Below the pieces are notes generated by a model. It was not told the DNA's origin. It did no database searches and saw only the letters and a list, made by a program, of their open reading frames with translations. The position numbers and the translations under genes were made by a program. A stretch of DNA of 64,000 nt from Achromobacter insuavis (GTDB taxonomy: Bacteria; Pseudomonadota; Gammaproteobacteria; Burkholderiales; Burkholderiaceae_B), in contig NZ_CADIJR010000009.1 of assembly GCF_902859645.1 (NCBI RefSeq), forward strand, positions 1 to 64,000, written 5' to 3'. Below are positions 7,933 through 15,266 of the stretch, in pieces. Position 1 is the stretch's first letter. The number at the start of each line of letters is the position of its first letter.

Positions 7933-8616
7933 TCAGGCGCCGCGGCGCGCCTGTTCCGACGCCAGGTAGGCGTCGCGCGACGGCAGCAGGTGCTCGCGGC
8001 ACAGCGTCATCAGCGTGGCGCGATCGCCGTCGCGCAGCGCGTGGATCATGGCCCAGTGTTCCTGGCGGGCGCGTTCGCGGTAATTGGCGGCGGCCAGCGA
8101 GCCGAAGCGGATCGGGTGGGTGCGGCGCGCGTATTCCTCGATGGCCTGGCCCAGCACCGCGTTGTCGAGCAGGCCGAAGAACTCGCGGTGAAAACGCTGG
8201 TTGCTGCGGAACACGTGGCGCGCGTCGCCATCGGCCACCGCGGCGTCATGCTCGCGCTGCACCGCGGTCAGCGCCGCCAGCCGCGCCGGCGGCACCGGCA
8301 GCGGCATCAGGCTGGCGGCGTGCACCTCCAGCACTTCGCGCAGCGCGTACAGCTCCATCACCTCGCGCGCCGAGAAAGCCCGCACCACCGCGCCGATGTT
8401 GCGCTTGCGCTCGACCACGCCCAGCAGCTCCAGCTCCACCAGCACCTGGCGCACCGCGTGGCGCTTCATGTCGAAGCGCGCCATTAGCTCGTCCTCGGTC
8501 AGCCGCTCGCGCGGATGCAGCCGGCCGAAGACGATGTCTTCCTCTAGCGCGGCGACCGCCGCCGCCAGGGCGTCGGGCGCTTGCGGTTCGAGGGCGGCGG
8601 GGGTGATGGCGTTCAT
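7933..8616 (-). CDS. GntR-family (FadR/FCD type) transcriptional regulator
   Basis: The 227-residue protein carries a GntR winged-helix domain (LHPRERLTEDELMARFDMKRHAVRQVLVELE, residues about 30-62) followed by an all-helical FCD ligand domain with the metal-site pattern of the family (NQRFHREFF, then HWAMIHAL). The ATG at 8616 lies 15 bp after the IlvD/Edd dehydratase stop, so it is the second gene of that operon and probably its own repressor. No obvious ribosome-binding site precedes it, which suggests coupling to the dehydratase. Confidence 0.92.
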   Translation of the reverse strand: MNAITPAALEPQAPDALAAAVAALEEDIVFGRLHPRERLTEDELMARFDMKRHAVRQVLVELELLGVVERKRNIGAVVRAFSAREVMELYALREVLEVHAASLMPLPVPPARLAALTAVQREHDAAVADGDARHVFRSNQRFHREFFGLLDNAVLGQAIEEYARRTHPIRFGSLAAANYRERARQEHWAMIHALRDGDRATLMTLCREHLLPSRDAYLASEQARRGA

Positions 8617-8631
8617 GGGCAAGGGGAAGCG

Positions 8632-10407
8632 TTATTGCTTGGGCACGGTGTCGCGGGTGGCGCTGGCGCGCAGGAAGTCGAAGTCGACGCCCTGGTCGGC
8701 CTGCGTCACGGTCTGCAGGAACAGCTTGCGGTAGCCGCGCTCGGCGGCCGGACGCTCGACCGGGCCGGCCGCCATGCGGCGCGCCAGCTCGGCATCCTCG
8801 ACCAGCAGGGCGATTTCGCGCCGCGCCACCGACAGGCGGATCCGGTCGCCATTTCGCACGTAGGCGAGCGGTCCGCCAATCGCGGCCTCGGGGGTGACGT
8901 GCAGCACGATGGTGCCGGCCGCCGTGCCGCTCATGCGGCCGTCGGAAATCCGCACCATGTCCTTGACCCCGGCGCGCGCCAGCTTCTTGGGGATCGGCAT
9001 GTAGCCGGCCTCGGGCATGCCGGGCGCGCCGGTGGGGCCGATGCGCTTGAGCACCAGCACGTCGTCGGCGGTCACGTCCAGCGCCTCGTCGTCGATGCGG
9101 CGGGCCATGTCCTCGGCGTCCTCGAACACCACGGCGCGGCCTTCATGCTCCATCAGCTTGGGATTGGCGGCCGACTGCTTGATGATGGCGCCGCCGGGCG
9201 CCAGGTTGCCGCGCAGCACGGCCAGGCCGCCCACCGGATAGATCGGCGCGGCGACGCTGCGGATCACGTCCTGCTTGAACGGGGCGGGGGCGTCGTCCAG
9301 CTCCTCGCCCAGGGTGCGGCCCGAGACGGTCAGCGCGTCCAGGTGCAGCAGCGGCCGCAGCTCGCGCAGCAGCGCCAGCATGCCGCCGGCGTGGTGGAAG
9401 TCTTCCATGTAGTGCTGGCCGGAGGGCTTCAGGTCGACCAGCACCGGGGTCTCGCGGCTCATGCGGTCGAGCCCGGCCAGGTCGATGCCGATGCCCAGGC
9501 GGCCGGCGATGGCGGTCAGGTGCACGATGCCGTTGGTCGAGCCGCCGATCGCCAGCAGCACGCGCAGGGCGTTCTCGATGGATTTGCCGGTGATGATGCG
9601 GTCGGGCGTCAGGCGCGCGGCCGCCATGGCGACGGCGGTGGCGCCGGTGCGCTCGGCCACGCGCACGCGGTCGGCGGTGACGGCCGGGGCGGACGCGCCG
9701 CCCGACACCATCATGCCCATCGCCTCGGTCAGGCAGGCCATGGTGCTGGCGGTGCCCATCACCGAACAGGTGCCGACGCTGGCCACCAGCTGGTTGTTGA
9801 CGTCGGCGATCTCGGGCGCGTCGATCTCCTCGGCGCGGTAGCGGCCCCAGTAGCGGCGGCAGTCGGTGCAGGCGCCGACGCGTTCGCCGCGGTGCGAGCC
9901 GGTCAGCATCGAGCCGGTCACCAGTTGGATCGCGGGCACGCCGGCGGACGAGGCGCCCATCAGCTGCGCCGGCACGGTCTTGTCGCAGCCGCCGATCAGC
10001 ACCACCGCGTCCATCGGCTGGGCGCGGATCATTTCCTCGGTGTCCATCGACATGAGGTTGCGCAGATACATGCTGGTGGGCTGCGAGAAGCTCTCGTGCA
10101 CCGAGATGGTGGGGAAGTCCATCGGCAGGCCGCCGGCCAGCATCACGCCGCGCTTGACCGCCTCGATCAGCTGCGGCGCGTTGCCGTGGCACGGGTTGTA
10201 GCTGCTGCCGGTGTTGACGATGCCGATGATGGGACGCGCCAGCGCGTCGTCGGACAGGCCCGCGCCCTTGATGAAGGCCTTGCGCAGGAACAGCGAAAAG
10301 CCGGTGTCGCCGTAGTTGGTGAGTCCGCGCGCCACGCCGGTGCTGCGGTCGCCATCGCTGTCGAAGGGGCCCTTGGCGGGCTTGCCGCCCTTGGTCTCGT
10401 CTGCCAT
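8632..10407 (-). CDS. IlvD/Edd-family Fe-S dehydratase
   Basis: Members dehydrate dihydroxy acids or sugar acids to 2-keto acids (IlvD, gluconate dehydratase Edd, arabonate and xylonate dehydratases). The 591-residue protein shows three candidate cluster cysteines, in NPCHGNAP, IGGCDKT and VGTCSVMG. I chose the ATG at 10407 because the longer frame adds an unrelated N-terminus that overlaps the promoter. The gene is divergent from a Bug solute-binding protein and followed by a GntR regulator, so uptake and dehydration of a sugar acid is more likely than branched-chain amino acid synthesis. The exact substrate cannot be told. Confidence 0.93.
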   Translation of the reverse strand: MADETKGGKPAKGPFDSDGDRSTGVARGLTNYGDTGFSLFLRKAFIKGAGLSDDALARPIIGIVNTGSSYNPCHGNAPQLIEAVKRGVMLAGGLPMDFPTISVHESFSQPTSMYLRNLMSMDTEEMIRAQPMDAVVLIGGCDKTVPAQLMGASSAGVPAIQLVTGSMLTGSHRGERVGACTDCRRYWGRYRAEEIDAPEIADVNNQLVASVGTCSVMGTASTMACLTEAMGMMVSGGASAPAVTADRVRVAERTGATAVAMAAARLTPDRIITGKSIENALRVLLAIGGSTNGIVHLTAIAGRLGIGIDLAGLDRMSRETPVLVDLKPSGQHYMEDFHHAGGMLALLRELRPLLHLDALTVSGRTLGEELDDAPAPFKQDVIRSVAAPIYPVGGLAVLRGNLAPGGAIIKQSAANPKLMEHEGRAVVFEDAEDMARRIDDEALDVTADDVLVLKRIGPTGAPGMPEAGYMPIPKKLARAGVKDMVRISDGRMSGTAAGTIVLHVTPEAAIGGPLAYVRNGDRIRLSVARREIALLVEDAELARRMAAGPVERPAAERGYRKLFLQTVTQADQGVDFDFLRASATRDTVPKQ

Positions 10408-10532
10408 TTTTCTTCCCGATAATATTATTGATAATCCAGGGCTGTGATCATATCCACCCTTGGAAATGCCCGGCAAGCGATTTCCGTCGAAAGTTTTATT
10501 GATCTTGAAAAAAGATCAGTCGATAGAAAAAT

Positions 10533-10549
10533 TCTGATTCATCAATCAA
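10533..10549. promoter_or_regulatory. 17-bp shared control sequence, copy 2 (inverted copy of 6907-6923)
   Basis: The 17-mer here is the exact reverse complement of 6907-6923. Read on the minus strand, similarity extends further, with a T-run and then AT-GA-TGATC in both copies, about 35 bp in all. It lies 126 bp upstream of the dehydratase start and about 80 bp upstream of the Bug gene, a suitable place for a regulator acting on both. A second palindromic stretch, ATAATATTAT, is near 10420. Confidence 0.6.
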
Positions 10550-10627
10550 GAATGGCCTCCTACACTGGCGCGGTTGACGAGCCGGGCGTCCGTTCCATTC
10601 CTATACCCATCCCGGCAGGAGACCTAC

Positions 10628-11623
10628 ATGTCAGACCTGCGTCTGCGGCCCCGCCGCGCCTTGCTGCTTTCCCTGTTGGCCTTGTGTACCGGCGCCGCCG
10701 CGCCCGCCCTGGCCGCCGACGCCTATCCCGACAAGCCCATCCGCCTGATCGTGCCGTATCCGCCCGGGGGCGCCACCGACGTGATCGGCCGCGTGCTGGC
10801 GCAGGAACTGACCGGCGCGCTGGGCCAGTCGGTGATCGTCGAGAACCGCGCCGGCGCCGCCGGCAACATCGGCGCCGACCAGGTCGCCAAGGCCCAGCCC
10901 GACGGCTACACGCTGCTGATGGGCGCGCTCACCAGCCATTCGATCAACGCGGCGCTGTACCGCGGCCGCGTCACCTATGACGTGGAAAAGAGCTTCGCGC
11001 CGGTGTCCATCGTCGGCACGGTGCCGCTGGTGTTCGTGGTCAATCCCACGGTGCAGGCCAATGACCTCAAGCAGCTGATCGCGCTGGCCAAGTCGCGCCC
11101 GGGCTACGTCACCATGGCCTCGGCCGGCAACGGCTCGCCGCAGCACCTGGCCGGCGAAATGTTCAAGCGCGCCGCCGGCGTGGACATCCTGCACGTGCCG
11201 TACAAGGGCAGCGGCCCGGCCATGACCGACCTGATGGGCGGCCAGGTGCTCAGCATGATCGAGACCGTGCCGGCGGCCCAGGCCAGCATCAAGGCAGGCA
11301 AGCTGCGCGCGCTGGCGGTGACCTCGGCGCAACGCGTCGAGGCGCTGCCGGACGTGCCGACCGCGGCCGAGGCCGGCCTGCCGGGCTTCGAGGTCAGCTC
11401 CATGTTCGGCATCGTCGCGCCGGCCGGCACGCCGGCCCCGGTCGTCGAGCGCCTGAACGGCGAACTCAAGAAGATCCTGGCCAAGCCGACGGTCAAGGCG
11501 TCGCTGCTGAACCAGGGCGCGATCGCCGAGTGGACCACGCCCGCCGATGCCGGCGCCCGCGTGTCCGCCGAACTGGCGCGCTGGACCAAGGTCATCGACG
11601 AGGCCGGGGTCAAACCGGAGTAA
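10628..11623 (+). CDS. Bug-type (TctC family) periplasmic solute-binding protein
   Basis: The 331-residue product has a signal peptide (to about residue 29, ending PALAADA) and then YPDKPIRLIVPYPPGGATDVIGR, the hallmark beginning of Bug receptors. These bind carboxylates for tripartite tricarboxylate transporters or signalling. The family is hugely expanded in Bordetella and Achromobacter, usually as orphans, and no TctA/TctB membrane genes are in this window. The ATG at 10628 follows AGGAGACCTAC. It is divergent from the IlvD/Edd dehydratase, so its ligand is probably the sugar acid or hydroxy acid that enzyme uses. Confidence 0.95.
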   Translation: MSDLRLRPRRALLLSLLALCTGAAAPALAADAYPDKPIRLIVPYPPGGATDVIGRVLAQELTGALGQSVIVENRAGAAGNIGADQVAKAQPDGYTLLMGALTSHSINAALYRGRVTYDVEKSFAPVSIVGTVPLVFVVNPTVQANDLKQLIALAKSRPGYVTMASAGNGSPQHLAGEMFKRAAGVDILHVPYKGSGPAMTDLMGGQVLSMIETVPAAQASIKAGKLRALAVTSAQRVEALPDVPTAAEAGLPGFEVSSMFGIVAPAGTPAPVVERLNGELKKILAKPTVKASLLNQGAIAEWTTPADAGARVSAELARWTKVIDEAGVKPE

Positions 11624-11633
11624 GCGATGCGGG

Positions 11634-11659
11634 CAAGGGGGGACATATGTCCCCCCTTG
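11634..11659 (+). terminator. Rho-independent terminator after the Bug gene
   Basis: A perfect 26-bp palindrome (CAAGGGGGGACAT and its complement) begins 11 bp after the Bug stop codon and is followed by TTGCTTCTTTT. The G/C-rich stem plus U-rich tail is a good intrinsic terminator. Confidence 0.75.
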
Positions 11660-11927
11660 TTGCTTCTTTTACGCCACACGCAGGAAATGGTCACAAATTT
11701 TCGACGTTATTGTTTGCATGCTGCGCCGCCAGATGCGCAACAATCTCGAAGCCTGCATACCTCCCGCGAAAGATCCGTAGCGCCGGATCCGGGTGGCGGG
11801 AGACAGTTGCCAAGTCTGTTGAAATAATCCGCAATACAGCTGAAACGCTGTTCACGCGGGTGGTTGACCCCGAACTGACTAGGCCGTATGTTTCTCGCAG
11901 GCCTTCCTAGGATGGCGGGGGACACCA
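11660..11927. other. Intergenic region upstream of rpfR
   Basis: Apart from the terminator at its left edge, this stretch shows only a probable rpfR promoter region (AT-richer around 11690-11720 and 11815-11850) and the ribosome-binding site GGCGGGGG just before 11928. I see no small gene or strong repeat. Confidence 0.5.
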
Positions 11928-13925
11928 ATGACTGAGACTCAGGACGAAAAATCGATCCTGTACCTGCATTTCGGTACGTCCAGCCCCTATTGGCGGTTGG
12001 CAGCCGACAGCAACGCGATCGAACTGGCCGCCGTCAAGGGCGCCACCAACATTGCCTTGGCGCTGCAGCCCGACCAGGCGCAGGCCATCCGCGCCCTGAC
12101 CGGCATCACGGCCAGCCTGCGCATCGACATCGTGCTGTATGGCGACCCGATCCAGCTGCGGCTGGTCGGCCGCAAGATCAACCCCACCGAATGGGCCGGC
12201 ACCGCGTCGGCCCACACCGACACCGACTCGGTCGCGCGCGACCTGGTCGAAGGCCTGTCGTTCGCCGAGACCGTGGTGTCCGAGGCCAACTCGGTCATCG
12301 TCATCGTCGACCAGCACGGCCGCGTGCAGCGCTTCAACAAAGTCAGCGAGGAATACACCGGCAAGCGCGAGCAGGACATCGTCGGGCGCAGCGTGTTCGA
12401 GATGTTCATGACGCGCGAAGAGGCCGCGGCCTCGCGCCGCAACATCGCCGAGTTCTACAAGCGCGGGCAGTCGTACGAGGTCGAGCGCCTGATCAACACG
12501 GTCAAGGGTCCGCGGCTGTTCCTGTTCCGCAACAAGTTCGTCACCAGCGGCAGCGGCGAGAAGCGCGTCTACCTGATCTGCTCGGGCACCGACATCACCG
12601 AGGAACGCCAGGCGCAGGAACGCCTGCGGGTGCTGGCCAACACCGACGTGCTGACCAACCTGCCCAACCGCCACGCCATCACCACCCGCCTGAAGGCGGC
12701 GCTGGCCGAAGGCGAGGGCGCCAGCGGCGGCGTGCTGTTCCTGGACCTGGACAACTTCAAGCGCATCAACGATCACTACGGCCACGGCTTCGGCGACCGC
12801 CTGCTCAAGTCGGTGGCGGTGGCGATCTCCAGCTGCCTGTCGCCCGGCCAGACGCTGGCGCGGCTGGGCGGCGACGAATTCCTGGTGCTGCAGGAAGGCG
12901 CCGAGGCCTGGCAGCTGGAAGCCACCGCGGCGCGCATCATCGAGCGCCTGCGCGAGCCGTTCCGCCAGGAACTGATCGAGGTCTACACCAGCTGCTCCAT
13001 CGGCATCGCCATGTACCCCGAGCATGGCGACGACCTCGACAGCGTGGTGCGCAGCGCCGACATCGCCATGTACGTGGCCAAGGAAGCGGGGCGCCATACC
13101 TACCGCGTGTTCCAGCCCGAGATGGACCGGCGCAACGCCGACTACGTCTGGCTCGACACCAACCTGCGCAAGGCGCTGGCCGAAGGCCATCTGATGCTGT
13201 ACTACCAGCCCAAGCTGGCCGGGCGCGGCGGCGAGGTCGACGGCGTCGAGGCGCTGCTGCGCTGGCGCTCGCCCGAGCGCGGCATGATCTGCCCCAGCGT
13301 CTTCATTCCGTACGCCGAGGAATCTGGCCTGATCTCGCAGCTGGGCGTGTGGGTGATGCGCGAAGCGGCGCGCCAGGCCGCGGCCTGGAAGCGCGAGGGC
13401 CTGGACCTGCGGGTCGCCGTCAACATGTCGGCGCGGCAGCTGGACGACAAGGGCGTGGTCAGCGAATTCATGCGCGCGGTCAACGATGCCGGCCTCGATC
13501 CCTGCCTGCTCGACATCGAACTCACCGAAAGCTGCCTGATCGAGGACGAAGTCGCCGCGATCGAGCTGATGAAGCAGTTCCGCCAGCTGGGCGCGCGCGT
13601 CCATCTGGACGACTTCGGCACCGGCTATTCATCGCTGTCGCAACTGGCCCGCATCCCGCTGGACGCGATCAAGCTGGACGCCAGCTTCGTGCGCGGCGTC
13701 AACGAGAACCCGGTGTCGCAGGCGCTGGCGCGGGCCATCGTCGCGGTGGCCCGCACGCTCGAACTAAAGGTGATCGCCGAGGGCGTCGAGACCCAGGAAG
13801 AAACCGCCTTCCTGGACACACTGGGCGTGGACGCCAAGCAGGGTTACCTGTACGCCAAGCCCATGCCCGCAGCCGAACTGACCACCTGGCTGGCGCAGCG
13901 GCGCCGGCTGCATCTGATTGCCTGA
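11928..13925 (+). CDS. rpfR: RpfR: BDSF receptor with PAS, GGDEF and EAL domains
   Basis: RpfR senses the diffusible fatty acid signal BDSF (cis-2-dodecenoic acid) and changes c-di-GMP turnover. The 665-residue protein has the N-terminal domain of Burkholderia RpfR and E. coli PdeR (LYLHFGTSSPYWRLAADSN), a PAS domain (about 100-215), GGDEF (intact GGDEF at 314-318) and EAL (EAL at 441-443, later DDFGTGYSSL). Both catalytic motifs look active. No membrane segment is seen. The convergent neighbour 21 bp away is the BDSF synthase RpfF. In Burkholderia the N-terminal domain binds RpfF and restrains it; the close match suggests the same here. Confidence 0.93.
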   Translation: MTETQDEKSILYLHFGTSSPYWRLAADSNAIELAAVKGATNIALALQPDQAQAIRALTGITASLRIDIVLYGDPIQLRLVGRKINPTEWAGTASAHTDTDSVARDLVEGLSFAETVVSEANSVIVIVDQHGRVQRFNKVSEEYTGKREQDIVGRSVFEMFMTREEAAASRRNIAEFYKRGQSYEVERLINTVKGPRLFLFRNKFVTSGSGEKRVYLICSGTDITEERQAQERLRVLANTDVLTNLPNRHAITTRLKAALAEGEGASGGVLFLDLDNFKRINDHYGHGFGDRLLKSVAVAISSCLSPGQTLARLGGDEFLVLQEGAEAWQLEATAARIIERLREPFRQELIEVYTSCSIGIAMYPEHGDDLDSVVRSADIAMYVAKEAGRHTYRVFQPEMDRRNADYVWLDTNLRKALAEGHLMLYYQPKLAGRGGEVDGVEALLRWRSPERGMICPSVFIPYAEESGLISQLGVWVMREAARQAAAWKREGLDLRVAVNMSARQLDDKGVVSEFMRAVNDAGLDPCLLDIELTESCLIEDEVAAIELMKQFRQLGARVHLDDFGTGYSSLSQLARIPLDAIKLDASFVRGVNENPVSQALARAIVAVARTLELKVIAEGVETQEETAFLDTLGVDAKQGYLYAKPMPAAELTTWLAQRRRLHLIA

Positions 13926-13946
13926 CACCGCCGGCGCCCGCCGCGC

Positions 13947-14831
13947 TCAATGCATGGTCGCGTCCATCAGGCCCTCGGGGCCGGCCGGCGCGCGCCGGTT
14001 CTGCGCCATCACCAGGCGCTCCATGTAGGCGCGGTCCTTCGGGTCGATCGAGAAGGCCGCGTCGACCCAGTCCTCGGTGATGTCCATCAGCTCGGAGCGG
14101 GTCAGCTGCAGCACGCGCTGGCGCGCCCGCAGCATGGCGCGCATGCCATTGAGCTTGGGCCGCATCACGTCGATGAAGGTGCGGGTGGCCTTGTAGGCGT
14201 CGCCCGGCTCGAACACCACGTCCACCAGGCCGCGCGCCTGGAACCACTCGGCGGTGTGGGATTCGCCGCTGCTGATCAGTTCCTCGGCCAGTTTCATGCC
14301 CGAGCGCCGCGCCACCAGCGAATAGCCGCCCATGCCGGGGAACAGGTTGAAGGCCATCTCGGGGAAGCCCATGCGGGCGTTGTTCTGCGCCAGCACGAAG
14401 TGGTGCGCCAGCGCCGCCTCGAAGCCGCCGCCGAGCGCGGTGCCTTCGATCATGGCCAGCGACACGGCGCCGGTATCGAAGCCGCGGGTGGCGGCGTGCA
14501 CGCAATCGACGCATGCCCGGGCGTAGGCGCGCAGCGCCTCGCGGCGGCCGGTGCGGATGGCCTCGGCGAAGAAGTTCAGGTCGCCGCCGACGTTGTAGAT
14601 CTGCGGCACCAGCGAGCCCGTGACCCAGAAGTCGATGGGCAGGCCGAAGTCCTTGGCGGCGCGCGCCAGGGTCATGATTTCGTCGATCAGTTCGTGATTG
14701 AAGCAGGGGCGCGGCTGGGCGCGCAGCATCATCCACATGACACGTCGTCCTTCTTCATAGAACGCGGAGACTTGCTTCATATTGCCTGCGGCGGTAAAGG
14801 GATGGCAGTCCGGATGAATGAGTTGATTCAT
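13947..14831 (-). CDS. rpfF: RpfF: DSF-family signal synthase (crotonase fold)
   Basis: RpfF makes cis-2-unsaturated fatty acid signals from 3-hydroxyacyl-ACP by dehydration and thioesterase steps. The 294-residue protein matches Burkholderia RpfF along its length as I recall it: FYEEGRRVMWMMLR, DFWVTGSLVPQIYNVGGDL, TALGGGFEAALAHH, FNLFPGMGGYSL. The two catalytic glutamates expected from Xanthomonas RpfF are present as E138 (GGGFE) and E158 (MGFPE). It converges on rpfR, as in B. cenocepacia. Ordinary enoyl-CoA hydratases lack the RpfF-specific N-terminal and lid regions seen here. Confidence 0.94.
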   Translation of the reverse strand: MNQLIHPDCHPFTAAGNMKQVSAFYEEGRRVMWMMLRAQPRPCFNHELIDEIMTLARAAKDFGLPIDFWVTGSLVPQIYNVGGDLNFFAEAIRTGRREALRAYARACVDCVHAATRGFDTGAVSLAMIEGTALGGGFEAALAHHFVLAQNNARMGFPEMAFNLFPGMGGYSLVARRSGMKLAEELISSGESHTAEWFQARGLVDVVFEPGDAYKATRTFIDVMRPKLNGMRAMLRARQRVLQLTRSELMDITEDWVDAAFSIDPKDRAYMERLVMAQNRRAPAGPEGLMDATMH

Positions 14832-15266
14832 TTGCTTTCGTCCAATCGGTCAAGGTGAGTCGGAGTACTGCGGGGCCAGCCTAATACAGCCGGCGCCTCG
14901 TTCCGCTCATGCAAACCTCGTCCGATCGGCCAGAGTTCTCCCTAGTGCGGATATCGGAGTGATTGTTTGAAAAACATTGCGTTGTGTGTCGTGTCGTCGT
15001 CCGCATGGAGGACGCGCGCCTCGCCGATGCGGACGAGGACCGTCGCAAATTCGCGAGGTTAACGATGCGCGCGAGCGGCATGATCGACTCATGCGAATGG
15101 CGGGGGGCAGGGCGCCCGGAACGATGAATGGGGGGCTGGCGCGCGCCCGCCGTTGTGACGTTGCAACAGCGCAGGCGGGGTCTATGTAAATGATAGGATT
15201 CTCATTTACAAATAAGTTTCATTCTCGATATTATCGCGGCTCGATAAAACTTACAGAAAGCTTGCG
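14832..15266. other. Intergenic region between rpfF and a TonB receptor gene
   Basis: The two genes diverge from this 435-bp region, so it must hold both promoters. The right end carries a Fur-box-like inverted repeat (15188-15207). The middle is GC-rich with short inverted stretches around 15000-15060 (GTCCGCATGGAGGAC and GATGCGGACGAGGAC). I see no convincing small gene. Confidence 0.5.
15188..15207. promoter_or_regulatory. Fur-box-like inverted repeat upstream of the TonB receptor
   Basis: AAATGA, eight bases, then TCATTT form an AT-rich inverted repeat in a GC-rich genome, about 60 bp before the receptor start. The overall pattern resembles the Fur consensus (GATAATGATAATCATTATC). It fits iron repression of a siderophore receptor. 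Confidence 0.55.
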
